A stretch of 44,971 nt of DNA from an uncultured bacterium (GCA_902796585.1 CADBPN010000108.1:1-44971); one strand, 5' to 3'; shown: positions 24,738 to 33,299, counted from the first letter of the stretch. Notes: generated by a model from the sequence alone, not told the origin. Numbers and translations are program-made.

Positions 24738-25391
24738 TTACACCAATCTTTCTTTTAGAGCCTTAAGAGCTGCCTGCAGTCTGTCATCAACTTCCAATTT
24801 TTGCAATATACTTGCAACATGCGCTTTTGTTGTATTTATGCTCACATACAATTCATTTGCGATTTCATTATTGCTATACCCTTCTGTTATAAGTTTTAAT
24901 ATTTGAGCTTCTCTGGAGGTTAAACCGTAATCTTTTTCGGATTTTATATTTTCTTTTTCCTGAATCTTTGTTGCAGCATTCAAAACAATATGTGAGATAG
25001 AAGGATCAAACCATGCCGCTCCGTCTAAAACAGATTGCACAACCTGCGTGAGCCTTATAGGGTTTATTTCTTTTGAACAATACGCATTAGCACCTGCTTT
25101 TAAACTGTTTAAAACTTCTTGTTCATCATTATGAGATGTTAAAATAACAACTTTTATATCTTTGTTTGACTCTTTTACAAGTTTTGTTGCTTCTATACCG
25201 TTCATGCCGGGGAGTCCCAAATCCATGATAATTAAATCGATTTCATTATTTTTCAGGATTTCCAAACATTTTTCAGCGGATTCTGCCTCTTTTATATATT
25301 CTACAAAATCGCAAGCTTCAAAAGCAGTCTTTAAACCGAATCTTGTTAATTCATGATCTTCAACTATCAATATTTTACTTTTTGTATCCAT
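24738..25391 (-). CDS. Response regulator, NarL/LuxR family
   Basis: 217 residues: receiver (about 5-122) with VEDHE, phospho-Asp in LIIMDLGLPGMNG, LTSH and SKE switch residues, then a LuxR HTH (about 150-215, LTSREAQILKLITEGYSNNEIANELYVSINTTKAHVASIL). The ATG at 25391 is preferred over the one two codons upstream because GGGA lies eight bases before it. It overlaps the TPR gene by 17 bases, so translation is coupled. The sequence clearly differs from the adjacent regulator, so they are not a recent duplicate. Confidence 0.93.
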   Translation of the reverse strand: MDTKSKILIVEDHELTRFGLKTAFEACDFVEYIKEAESAEKCLEILKNNEIDLIIMDLGLPGMNGIEATKLVKESNKDIKVVILTSHNDEQEVLNSLKAGANAYCSKEINPIRLTQVVQSVLDGAAWFDPSISHIVLNAATKIQEKENIKSEKDYGLTSREAQILKLITEGYSNNEIANELYVSINTTKAHVASILQKLEVDDRLQAALKALKERLV

Positions 25392-26898
25392 ACACATTTC
25401 CCGGATTTAAAACTGCTTCATAATCTTCTTTTATTTGAGAGCATCTGAGAAGTGACAGATTAGCCATTTCAACTTCGCCTTTTGCCCTTAATAATAAGCT
25501 TAGATAATAATAATATTTAAAATTATTTTCGTCAATATAATAAGAATTGTTTAAATATGTTGCCGCCATTACAAAATTTCCGTCTTTTATTGCGTGATCG
25601 GCAAGTCCGAGCCAAATATCATTGTTAGATAAATCGATTGATGCAACTCTTGGTAAATAATAATCAACTCTTTGCGGAATAATTTTCAAAGATTCAACAA
25701 GCAGTTCTTCGTTGTACTTATTTTTCTTAAGCATTTTTTCATACATTTTTTTCGATTTATCAGGCTTATTAAGAGCCAAGTATGATTTTGCAATCCCTAC
25801 AGACGGTTCTATATCTTTTGTAAGTTTTTTTGCTTTTTTGTAATATTTTAAAGAATCTTCGTAATTTCTTGCTTCAAAACTTATATCCGCAAGAGTGAGA
25901 ACAGCCAAATAATTCTTTTTATCTTCTTTGAATGCTCTTTTTGCAAATTCTTCCGCTTTTAATACTTCATCATTTTCATAATATATTCTGCTCAACAAAC
26001 CGAATATATCGGAGCTGTACTGTTTTGAAGATATTATTGCTGATTGTAATACTTTTGTAGCAAGCAAACTCTTATCTTGAAGGTGATAATAATATCCTAA
26101 ATGATAATCTTTAAGCGCTCCTGCCTTAGATGTTTTATACAAAACATACTCCTCTGTAGAGCGAACTTTCTTTTGGAAGTCAGTAGTTAAAAACGGTACT
26201 TTCTTTATTTCTTCCAGAGTTTTTAAAGCTTGAGAATTTTTCTTTGAATCTGCAAGAATTCTTGCTTTCAAACTTAAATAATTAATATTTGTATTGTTTT
26301 CTTTAATTGCATTGTTAATAAATTTGAGTGCTAACTGTAAGTTATTTGACTTATAATATCCGAGTGCAATTAAATAATTCTTATAATCCGATTCATCAGC
26401 GTGAGTTGTATTTAAAAGTTCAGACGTTGTTTCAAGCGCCATATTGTTGTAAACAATGTTTGAATATGCATCTGCCAGATAGAGCATTTCTTTTTCTTTG
26501 ACCATGCCGGAAGGATAGTAATACCTTCTCATATCCTGTATATAAGAAGCGGTAAAATGATTGTTGTCCAAACGGCTGATTAAATCATCGGATAAATCAA
26601 AGAAGCCAAATTCAGCCATCTTCATTCCGTAAAGCAAAAATACATAATCATCGTGTTTTGCTTTTTTAACCAAATCATCAAAGTCATCGTGAGAAGCCTT
26701 AACATTACTTTGAATAAATCTGTTTTCTGCAGACGTAAATTTGGATTTAATAAAATTATCTTTTACAACCATGTCCATATTTGCAGCATTTGCAACGGCA
26801 GTTACTTTTAAAGGAGCCGCTGCTTCCTGTGCGGATATTGAACTCGCAAAACCCGCAAAAAGCACGCATATAGTGATTATGTAACTAAGTTTATTCAT
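25375..26898 (-). CDS. Exported tetratricopeptide-repeat protein
   Basis: 507 residues with an N-terminal signal peptide (MNKLSYIITICVLFAGFASSISA) and then about eight to ten degenerate TPR units, e.g. ALGYYKSNNLQLALKFINNAI, LTLADISFEARNYEDSLKYYKKAKKL and YYYLSLLLRAKGEVEMANLSLL. A periplasmic scaffold or sensor role is plausible. It sits between a c-di-GMP phosphodiesterase-type gene (8-base overlap) and two response regulators (17-base overlap), so it probably serves the same signalling process. Confidence 0.85.
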   Translation of the reverse strand: MNKLSYIITICVLFAGFASSISAQEAAAPLKVTAVANAANMDMVVKDNFIKSKFTSAENRFIQSNVKASHDDFDDLVKKAKHDDYVFLLYGMKMAEFGFFDLSDDLISRLDNNHFTASYIQDMRRYYYPSGMVKEKEMLYLADAYSNIVYNNMALETTSELLNTTHADESDYKNYLIALGYYKSNNLQLALKFINNAIKENNTNINYLSLKARILADSKKNSQALKTLEEIKKVPFLTTDFQKKVRSTEEYVLYKTSKAGALKDYHLGYYYHLQDKSLLATKVLQSAIISSKQYSSDIFGLLSRIYYENDEVLKAEEFAKRAFKEDKKNYLAVLTLADISFEARNYEDSLKYYKKAKKLTKDIEPSVGIAKSYLALNKPDKSKKMYEKMLKKNKYNEELLVESLKIIPQRVDYYLPRVASIDLSNNDIWLGLADHAIKDGNFVMAATYLNNSYYIDENNFKYYYYLSLLLRAKGEVEMANLSLLRCSQIKEDYEAVLNPGNVYGYKK

Positions 26899-28561
26899 TC
26901 TCTAAATCCACACCTACGTAATACTTATTGAATACTTGAAGAAGCATGTTACTACAATTATTTACTATTGAGTAATATAAATCAAGTAGGTTATATTTGC
27001 ACAAGGTTTCAAAATCGCTTGGCTCTATGCATCGATTGTTTTCTGTACAGAATACTTCTACAATCTTGTCAAGTTTTATTGCCAAAAATTTATCTACAAC
27101 CTTTGGATCAAAGTGCGAACCCGCTCCTTCTTTTATTATGTTAATTACCTTATCAATCGGCATTTTATCACGATAGTGACGTTTTGAAGTTATAGCATCA
27201 AACACATCGGATACGGCAAGAATCCTTCCGCCAAACGGAATTTCCTCACCTTTTAAATGCCTGTAATAACCTGTTCCGTCATACTTTTCATGGTGAGAAC
27301 ATGCTATTTCGGTTATTTGTTGAAAATCTTTTGACATGTGAATTTTTTCCAATATATGATGAGTAATTTCCACATGCTGTTGAATGTGTTGATATTCTTC
27401 CGGAGTAAGTTTTCCTTCTTTTTGAAGAACAGCATCTCTTATACCGATTTTGCCTATATCATGCAGAGCTGCAGCTTTTTCCAGAATATACAAATCATTT
27501 TGTTCCATACCAAACTCATTTGCAATAAGCACTGCATACATTTTAACTCTCGCAGAATGACCGGAAGTAATCTTATCTCTCGCATCTATAGATGTTGCAA
27601 GTGTTTCAATAAAGCTATCCAATACAATTTTTTGCTCTTCTAAAAGTTTTCTCTGACGTTCAAAAAGTTGAGCATTCTCTAAGGAGATACCGGCATTTGA
27701 AGCAATCGCAACGAGTAAATCCTCGTCATCCGGAGTAAAATATTCATCAAATTTATTAAGAACCTGAAATACACCGATAATATCCTGATTAAAATTTTTA
27801 ATCGGCATGCATAACATATTTTTTGTTCTGTATCCGGTTTCTTTATCTACATCAGAATTAAATCTTTTATCGCTGTATGCATCTTTTATATTTATTGTTT
27901 CTCCGGTTTGCATAACGTGGCCTGCCAAGCCTTTATCGGCAGGTATTCTTAACTCTTTTATATCCAATCCGGTTGCAACTTTTGAATAAAGTTCATTAGT
28001 TTCTTTATCGTATACATAAACCGTACATCTGTCTGCGTTAAGCGCGGTTTTTGTTTCTTCTGCAATCGTTTTTATAAGCAAATTGATATCTTTTTCTGCT
28101 GCAACCGCCTGTCCTATTTTTACAAGAGCAATGAGCGGGTCTTTTGTTTGATTTTGATTGTTTGAATGATGAGTAATCGGCGGACATTTTAACAAAGAAT
28201 TTAATTTTTCAAAAAAGTCTGTCCTTTGATTTTTGATAGAAATTTTTCTTGCTTTATTATAGTTAATCGCATAGAGAGCAGAGTTTTTTTCGGTAAAATT
28301 CACAAAACCCAGCACCATTTCCTGTAATATATGTGTTATTGCATCGGTAGATTGGTCAACAAGAAAAGAAGCGTCATTCATAAATTGGTAAAAACTTGTG
28401 TAATCTTTTTTTATGAATGAACCCAGCGCCAGCAAACTAAAGCATATTGCACTGTCATCGAGATAAAGCTCTTTATGTTTTTCTATTCGCTTTCTGGCTT
28501 CATTATACTTTGTATTAAGAATGTCTCCGACCGACTCATAAATAAAATTTTCTATAGTCAT
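26891..28561 (-). CDS. GAF / HD-GYP domain protein, putative cyclic-di-GMP phosphodiesterase
   Basis: 556 residues: an N-terminal helical region (1-160), a GAF domain (about 165-305, with GLAGHVMQTGETINI and MPIKNFNQDIIGVFQVLNK) and an HD-GYP domain (about 330-500). The HD-GYP domain has HDIGKIGI, the HH of EYQHIQQHVEITHHIL, and SHHEKYDGTGYYRHLKGEEIPFGGRILAVSDVFDAI. Metal-binding histidines and aspartates are present. The namesake GYP motif reads GYY. c-di-GMP (or cGAMP) hydrolysis is inferred from the family. The first gene of a five-gene operon, with GAGAG before the ATG. Confidence 0.92.
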   Translation of the reverse strand: MTIENFIYESVGDILNTKYNEARKRIEKHKELYLDDSAICFSLLALGSFIKKDYTSFYQFMNDASFLVDQSTDAITHILQEMVLGFVNFTEKNSALYAINYNKARKISIKNQRTDFFEKLNSLLKCPPITHHSNNQNQTKDPLIALVKIGQAVAAEKDINLLIKTIAEETKTALNADRCTVYVYDKETNELYSKVATGLDIKELRIPADKGLAGHVMQTGETINIKDAYSDKRFNSDVDKETGYRTKNMLCMPIKNFNQDIIGVFQVLNKFDEYFTPDDEDLLVAIASNAGISLENAQLFERQRKLLEEQKIVLDSFIETLATSIDARDKITSGHSARVKMYAVLIANEFGMEQNDLYILEKAAALHDIGKIGIRDAVLQKEGKLTPEEYQHIQQHVEITHHILEKIHMSKDFQQITEIACSHHEKYDGTGYYRHLKGEEIPFGGRILAVSDVFDAITSKRHYRDKMPIDKVINIIKEGAGSHFDPKVVDKFLAIKLDKIVEVFCTENNRCIEPSDFETLCKYNLLDLYYSIVNNCSNMLLQVFNKYYVGVDLENE

Positions 28562-28634
28562 TCATACTCTCTCTATCTATATGTATGATATAATAAAATC
28601 GTGTTTTTGGCAAAGTTTATTTTAGGTTTTTCGA

Positions 28635-29318
28635 ATGAACAGACTATCTGTAATAATACCTGTGTACAATGAAAAAGATAATTTACTTGATATCCTAAGA
28701 TTAGTTGAGAATATTGACTTTGGATTAGAGAAAGAAATTATACTTGTTGATGATTGTTCGACAGACGGGACGAAAGAGTTATATAAAAATATTTCTCATA
28801 AAGTTTTATATCACAATTGTAATCGGGGAAAAGGTGCTGCACTGAGAACAGGAATTGAAGCTGCGGCGGGGGATATTATAGTTATTCAAGATGCGGATTT
28901 AGAATATAATCCGGAAGACTATATTCCGCTTATAGAGTTGATAAAAAACAATGAAGCGGATGTGGTTTATGGCTCAAGATTTTCGGATAAAACTAAAATA
29001 AAAAATATTTTGTTATTGAGTTTTTTAGCAAATAAAACTTTGACCTTTTTAACTCAAATACTTTTCAACACCAAACTTACGGATATGGAAACTTGTTACA
29101 AAGCATTTAGAGCCGACTTAATAAAGAATATAAAAATAAAATCAAACAGATACGATTTTGAACCCGAAATTACCGCCAAAATTCTGAAACAAAATGTTAG
29201 ATTTAGAGAATTACCTATATCATATTCGGCAAGAACGGCGGCAGAAGGGAAAAAAATAGGCTGGAAAGACGGTGTTCAAGCAATATTTACACTTTTCAAA
29301 TATCGTTTTTTCGATTAA
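28635..29318 (+). CDS. Family 2 glycosyltransferase, DPM1-like
   Basis: 227 residues of a GT2 catalytic domain: IPVYNEKDNL, VDDCSTDGT, NRGKGAALRTGIEAA and the DXD motif in IQDADLEYNPEDY. MNRLSVIIPVYNE and the Asp-containing C-terminal region (YDFEPEITAKIL, YSARTAAEGKKIGWKDG) are typical of dolichol/polyprenyl-phosphate sugar transferases. There are no C-terminal membrane helices, as in the soluble DPM1 type. It probably charges a lipid carrier with a sugar for envelope glycans. It is monocistronic and divergent from the HD-GYP operon. Confidence 0.93.
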   Translation: MNRLSVIIPVYNEKDNLLDILRLVENIDFGLEKEIILVDDCSTDGTKELYKNISHKVLYHNCNRGKGAALRTGIEAAAGDIIVIQDADLEYNPEDYIPLIELIKNNEADVVYGSRFSDKTKIKNILLLSFLANKTLTFLTQILFNTKLTDMETCYKAFRADLIKNIKIKSNRYDFEPEITAKILKQNVRFRELPISYSARTAAEGKKIGWKDGVQAIFTLFKYRFFD

Positions 29319-29439
29319 TAATATAACTAAAAAACTTGTCTTTCAGAAAACTAACAAAAAATTAATAAAAGTTTAATATAATTTAGTTAAAATACATTAA
29401 TTCTATGTTATATTATCTTTGGTAAAAGTTTTGATAAGT

Positions 29440-30351
29440 ATGAAGATGAAAGAATTTATTCAAAAGATTTTAGCAGTATTTTTGATTTTTACTATTATCA
29501 CAAGCCCTGCATTTGCAAAAAAAAATATGAAAGCAGTTGCGGATGTGAGCGATGATTTTACTATCAAACATAAAGACTTGCCGGATGAAATAGTTTTTAA
29601 AATAACCGAAACAAAAAGCATGCCGGATTCGATTTCCATTCCGGAAGGTTCACTGGTCAGACTGGAAATAATACGGGCGCAGCGAGAACTCAGATGGCAC
29701 AAAGGCGGTTTAATTTTGTGCAAATTAAAAGGTTATACCCCCGAAAATTCGGATACAGAAATTGATGTTTCAAACAAAGATATATACATAGCGGTAAGAA
29801 AATATGAAAAAGTAAACAAAAAAGAAGCAACTCTGCTCGGGGTAGAGCTTGTACTGGCGCAAGGAGCCTCTTTTTTCGCTCCGGGGGTAGATATCGGATA
29901 CTTTTTTATAAAAGGTGCTATCCAAAGGAAAAAAGACTCACGCTGGTTTCATGCAGGAGTAAAAAATGCTTACGATAATTCAATTATGTGGTTTTTTGAA
30001 AAAGGAAAGCCTATAGAATTATCTGATGGCGACCAAGTTCAAATAAAAGATATAAAACCGAAAAAAGCAGAAAAAATGGTTAAAAAAATCGACAAACGGA
30101 ATGAACGATTTGAACGCCAAGCTGCAAAGAGAATTGCTAAAAAGGAAATAAAAATTGCGAAGCGTGAATTAAAACAAGAAAAGAAATTAACAGACTGCTC
30201 TGTTGTTGAACAAACTATAGAAAATATAACCGTTGACAGAAATGTTCTTGCAGAAATAATAAAAAAAGAAGTTATAGATAAAGAATCAGCCGAAGTTGAA
30301 GCACAATCCAATATTGAAGAACAATCCAATATTGATGATACAGTTGAATAA
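29440..30351 (+). CDS. Exported protein with lysine-rich coiled-coil tail, unknown function
   Basis: 303 residues. A signal peptide (MKMKEFIQKILAVFLIFTIITSPAFA) leads into a mature beta-rich domain (about 30-190, LPDEIVFKITETKSMPDSISIPEGSLVRLEI...) that I cannot assign. From about 205 to 255 lies a highly charged Lys/Glu/Arg coiled coil (KKAEKMVKKIDKRNERFERQ). The acidic end has a tandem QSNIEE/QSNIDD. The ATG at 29440 is chosen because the signal peptide then has normal length; an earlier TTG adds seven residues. No Shine-Dalgarno is evident. Confidence 0.7.
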   Translation: MKMKEFIQKILAVFLIFTIITSPAFAKKNMKAVADVSDDFTIKHKDLPDEIVFKITETKSMPDSISIPEGSLVRLEIIRAQRELRWHKGGLILCKLKGYTPENSDTEIDVSNKDIYIAVRKYEKVNKKEATLLGVELVLAQGASFFAPGVDIGYFFIKGAIQRKKDSRWFHAGVKNAYDNSIMWFFEKGKPIELSDGDQVQIKDIKPKKAEKMVKKIDKRNERFERQAAKRIAKKEIKIAKRELKQEKKLTDCSVVEQTIENITVDRNVLAEIIKKEVIDKESAEVEAQSNIEEQSNIDDTVE

Positions 30352-30437
30352 AGCACATTGAAATTGCGGGAAATTTGTAATTTTTCTGCAGACTCATCTA
30401 TTGAAATTGTATTAATGTTTATTGTATAAGTATTGTT

Positions 30438-30842
30438 ATGGAAAGCTTAGCGGAATTTATTCAAAAACGGAGAGAGAAAGCCGGTTTATCAATTACCGGA
30501 CTGGCAAATAAAACAAATATAAAATTGGAAATTCTTCAAGATATTGAAGACGGAAAAGAACTGTTTCTTTCCGTAACTCAAAGACAACAGCTTGCAAGAG
30601 TTTTGAAATGCCAGATACAAGAGCTCAAAGACCACGAAAGAAGTTTTGAGTTTCAAGTTATTTCTGATGAAGTAATTGATAACCTAAAAAGAAGAATCTT
30701 GAATCAAGAAACAAACTTGAGATGTCCTATGTGCGGAGAACCTCTTGTGACAAGAATTGCAAAAATGTATGATATAGAAGATAACCTTGTTTTGCAGCCA
30801 AAAGCGCATTGTGTTAAATGTGTATTTCAAATTAAGGAATAA
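30438..30842 (+). CDS. XRE-type HTH protein with C-terminal zinc ribbon
   Basis: 134 residues. An XRE helix-turn-helix (about 5-60, LAEFIQKRREKAGLSITGLANKTNIKLEILQDIEDGKE) is joined by a short linker to a zinc-ribbon-like module with CPMC (Cys96, Cys99) and CVKC (Cys125, Cys128). It is probably a small transcription factor in which metal binding stabilises or regulates the fold. No Shine-Dalgarno precedes the ATG. TATAAG (30425-30430) lies seven bases before it and TTGAAA (30401-30406) 18 bases further up, so the message may be leaderless. It converges on flgA. Confidence 0.85.
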   Translation: MESLAEFIQKRREKAGLSITGLANKTNIKLEILQDIEDGKELFLSVTQRQQLARVLKCQIQELKDHERSFEFQVISDEVIDNLKRRILNQETNLRCPMCGEPLVTRIAKMYDIEDNLVLQPKAHCVKCVFQIKE

Positions 30843-30854
30843 ATAACTCAAGGG

Positions 30855-31622
30855 TTAAATGTTTACCAATACACGATTTTCGCCGATAATTTTTCCGCTG
30901 TATACTTTTTTGTAGTTTTTGTTTTCCACATTAATATAATCGCCGACCATTCCGTCTGTCATAGCAGTACCGTCAATTGCAACCATAACAGAACCGTTAG
31001 AAACAAAGAATACTCTGACTTCTGAATTTCTTGCAACATCAGGACGAAGCTTTACAAACCGCTTATCAATAATTTCATCTTTTAGAAACATTTTTTTAGC
31101 AGACATCTCTTTATCAAGCATTTTGTCATCGAGAACGTAATCCATTCTCATTGATACATCAACTCTTTTTAAAGATGTACATTCTTTTGTTATGGATTGT
31201 TCTCTGTTTATAGTATCACTTGCAACCAAAACGTTTTTATACACGCTTGTCTGAGTCGGTAAATTCAGCGTTTTAACGTACTTGTTATCAACAAATACAT
31301 CTACTCTTTTAACGTCCCTTGGAATTATTTTGTCTCCGCCGGCTGAAATTTTATATGTAATCTTTCCGTCCGGTAATTGCAGTTCTGAAAATTGGGTTCC
31401 TACAATTTTAACTTCGACCTCGCCTGTTGTCATTTTTTGATATTTTGTTTCAAATAAATGTGCAACATCCGATTTTACTTGGGCAGAAGTTATGGTTTGC
31501 GCACTTGCATTCGGTATAAGTATTAAAGAAAACAAAACAATTGCAGAATTAGATAATAAGTTCTTTACAAACCTTCTCTTATTTTTATTATTCAATATAT
31601 CTGTTTTTACTGTTTTAACCAT
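30855..31622 (-). CDS. flgA: Flagellar basal-body P-ring formation chaperone FlgA
   Basis: FlgA is a periplasmic chaperone for P-ring (FlgI) assembly. The 255 residues begin with a basic N terminus, then a membrane/signal segment (LLSNSAIVLFSLILIPNASA), a beta-rich first half and a SAF domain near the C terminus. That domain reads KKMFLKDEIIDKRFVKLRPDV, then VMVAIDGTAMTDGMVGDYINVENKNYKKVYSGKIIG, which closely follows the family pattern. The only other flagellar gene here is fliO, so the flagellar genes are dispersed. A perfect AGGAGGAG lies about 32 bases upstream of the ATG, behind a small AT hairpin, instead of at normal spacing. Confidence 0.87.
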   Translation of the reverse strand: MVKTVKTDILNNKNKRRFVKNLLSNSAIVLFSLILIPNASAQTITSAQVKSDVAHLFETKYQKMTTGEVEVKIVGTQFSELQLPDGKITYKISAGGDKIIPRDVKRVDVFVDNKYVKTLNLPTQTSVYKNVLVASDTINREQSITKECTSLKRVDVSMRMDYVLDDKMLDKEMSAKKMFLKDEIIDKRFVKLRPDVARNSEVRVFFVSNGSVMVAIDGTAMTDGMVGDYINVENKNYKKVYSGKIIGENRVLVNI

Positions 31623-31798
31623 GTAAATATCACAAATCTAATTAAAAATTTGTACTCCTCCTACAATAATATAAACCGCCTTTGCTGATAACGCATCATT
31701 CATAAGGTGGAAATCATAAGGATAAAAAATTATTTTTAGCCAAAAAAGTGAGCGAAAAAATCTGTAATTTTCTTGCAAGATAGAAAAGATAAATAAGG
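31623..31798. other. Non-coding stretch upstream of flgA
   Basis: No gene is supported. Next to flgA lie AGGAGGAG (minus strand, complement of about 31655-31662) and a hairpin-capable ACAAAT/ATTTGT pair. The rest is A/T-rich and shows no further clear structure until the promoter at 31799. Confidence 0.4.
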
Positions 31799-31827
31799 TT
31801 GACAAAAAATTATCAATATTTTATAAT
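31799..31827 (+). promoter_or_regulatory. Perfect-consensus sigma-70 promoter
   Basis: TTGACA (31799-31804), exactly 17 bases and TATAAT (31822-31827) match the consensus at all 12 positions. It is the best promoter found in the window. The start point should be near 31834, within the palindrome that follows directly. Confidence 0.85.
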
Positions 31828-31858
31828 AACCTTGTATCGATATATCGATACAAGGTTA
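31827..31858. promoter_or_regulatory. 32-bp perfect palindrome, probable operator
   Basis: TAACCTTGTATCGATA followed by its exact reverse complement. The first base is the last T of the -10 box, so a bound protein would block the start site. It could instead form a 5' hairpin in the RNA. No matching regulator family is recognised. Confidence 0.75.
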
Positions 31859-32081
31859 AGATTTTTAAAGTTGATTAGCAAATATGAATAGTACAATATC
31901 TGTAAAATTGAATAATCTTTGGTGGCGCAAGTTGGTTTAACTGCCCTTGCTTTATCGATAATTCAATTTTTGTAATTTTTATAAGGGTAGTTAAAACCGG
32001 ATAAGGTTTTGTCTGCTCTTTATTTATTTGCAGCTAAAACCTTCTTGAAGATGTAAACACTCTGCAAATAAAGGATTTTAA
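31834..32081 (+). promoter_or_regulatory. Long structured leader with possible attenuator
   Basis: The leader is about 248 bases. The hairpin arms AAAATTGAATAATC (31904-31917) and GATAATTCAATTTT (31957-31970) are followed by T-rich sequence, resembling a weak terminator. AAAACC at 31993-31998 and again at 32036-32041 can each pair with the single GGTTTT (32005-32010), giving mutually exclusive helices. TTTATTTGCAG (32023-32033) pairs perfectly with CTGCAAATAAA (32062-32072), reaching into the AAGGA ribosome-binding site. It matches no riboswitch class I know. It might instead yield a short RNA ending near 31975. Confidence 0.5.
31884..31940 (+). CDS. Possible 18-aa leader peptide with tandem Trp codons
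   Basis: The frame reads MNSTISVKLNNLWWRKLV then stop. The two TGG codons (31920-31925) lie just after the left arm of the terminator-like hairpin, as in amino-acid attenuators. No good Shine-Dalgarno is present and the downstream gene is not a known tryptophan gene, so this may be chance. Confidence 0.25.
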   Translation: MNSTISVKLNNLWWRKLV

Positions 32082-33299
32082 ATGTCATCAAATAATAACA
32101 AAATATTAATAAACACTCTTCCTAAAACGCTCAAACCCGCAGCCAAGTTTGTCCGCCATCAAGAACAAGCTTCAGGTCTGTCAACTTCCAGATTTATACA
32201 GGATGTGACAACATGTTTGATTCCTAAAGCAGTTTTTTCAAGAAGCATGGCGGATTTAACCGAAAACACTTTTCTTGAAACCTCTGAAGAAACTTTAATA
32301 TACTTTGTTCCGGCAATTTTAGGTGAAAAAGCAGCAAGAAATGTTTTTTCAACAGGTCTAAATCAGGATTTAAAAAAGGAGGTTGCTGTTACCGGAGTTG
32401 AGCTCCTCAACAAAGCAAAAACTGACGTTATAACAAAAGAAAACAATAAAAAAGTCTTGCCGGTGAAAGCAGCTATAGCGCTTTCTGCAATGGCAATTCC
32501 GTTAACTGAATTTTCTTTAAATTATATAAAAAATCTGATGACTTTAAAATTATTTAATAAAAGTGATTTTAAAAATATTGCTTCCCTTGAAAACAACTCA
32601 GAAGACAAACAACATCAAGAAAAAGTAAAAAGCAGTGCCAAAAAGCATATTGGTTTTGCAGCCGGTCTTTACGCCGGGTGTTTGGGACTTGCAGGACTTT
32701 TGGCAACAAAAGGAAAAAATTCAAAAATACTTCAAAAAGTTTCTGAATTTATTGTTGCTCCGGGGAATAAATTGTTTAAAAACAATACAAAAGCAAAAGA
32801 TTTTATTAACAAATATTTTTGTATGGATTTTAATAATCAAAACGGAAAGCTTGTATTAAGCAAAGGACAGCTTACAACTTGCGTATTGGTTGGAGGTGCC
32901 GGTTATTTTGGGGCTTCATCAGACAGAGGAAAAGAAAATTTAAAAGAAACAGCTACAAGATTTCCTTTAGTTGCGCTTTATGTAATAACAGGAAGCGAAT
33001 TTGTGGAAAAAGGTTTCAAAAAGATACTACAAAAAATGGGCAAATGTAAAGATTTGATAGGAAAAAACGGAAATGTACCAAAATTTGATGAGTTAGGTGA
33101 TATTGCACAAAAACTTTCCGCAAAAAACGGTACTAAAATTGAAGAAGAATACAAATCTCTTGTTAAGCAAAAAGTTACATTGTCCGGTTTGCCATACATT
33201 TTTTCAATCGGTGTAATGGGATTCTTTGTTGCAGGAATGACAAATTACTTTACAAAAAAACGATATGAAAAAAGTCATTCAACAAAAAATGAAATATAA
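32082..33299 (+). CDS. Multi-pass membrane protein of unknown, probably lineage-specific family
   Basis: 405 residues that I cannot assign. A soluble N terminus contains FSRSMADLTENTFLETSEETLIYFVPAILGEKAARNVFS (about 52-90). Hydrophobic segments lie near 125-145, 187-207, 265-280, 295-310 and 370-390 (GLPYIFSIGVMGFFVAGMTNYF), and the linkers are Lys-rich. There is no signal peptide. AAGGA seven bases before the ATG fixes the start. It stands behind the strongest promoter in the window, an operator-like palindrome and a long structured leader. It is therefore likely highly expressed under tight control. It is monocistronic and converges on the next gene. Confidence 0.75.
   Translation: MSSNNNKILINTLPKTLKPAAKFVRHQEQASGLSTSRFIQDVTTCLIPKAVFSRSMADLTENTFLETSEETLIYFVPAILGEKAARNVFSTGLNQDLKKEVAVTGVELLNKAKTDVITKENNKKVLPVKAAIALSAMAIPLTEFSLNYIKNLMTLKLFNKSDFKNIASLENNSEDKQHQEKVKSSAKKHIGFAAGLYAGCLGLAGLLATKGKNSKILQKVSEFIVAPGNKLFKNNTKAKDFINKYFCMDFNNQNGKLVLSKGQLTTCVLVGGAGYFGASSDRGKENLKETATRFPLVALYVITGSEFVEKGFKKILQKMGKCKDLIGKNGNVPKFDELGDIAQKLSAKNGTKIEEEYKSLVKQKVTLSGLPYIFSIGVMGFFVAGMTNYFTKKRYEKSHSTKNEI

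Noticed and set aside
30891-30900. GCCGATAA box at 30.89 kb
   Set aside because: It lies inside the flgA coding sequence (antisense), with no TAAA at the right distance.
31918-32010. Integron attC site
   Set aside because: A GTTTAAC word is present, but the matching GTTRRRY partner is not, and no integron gene lies nearby.
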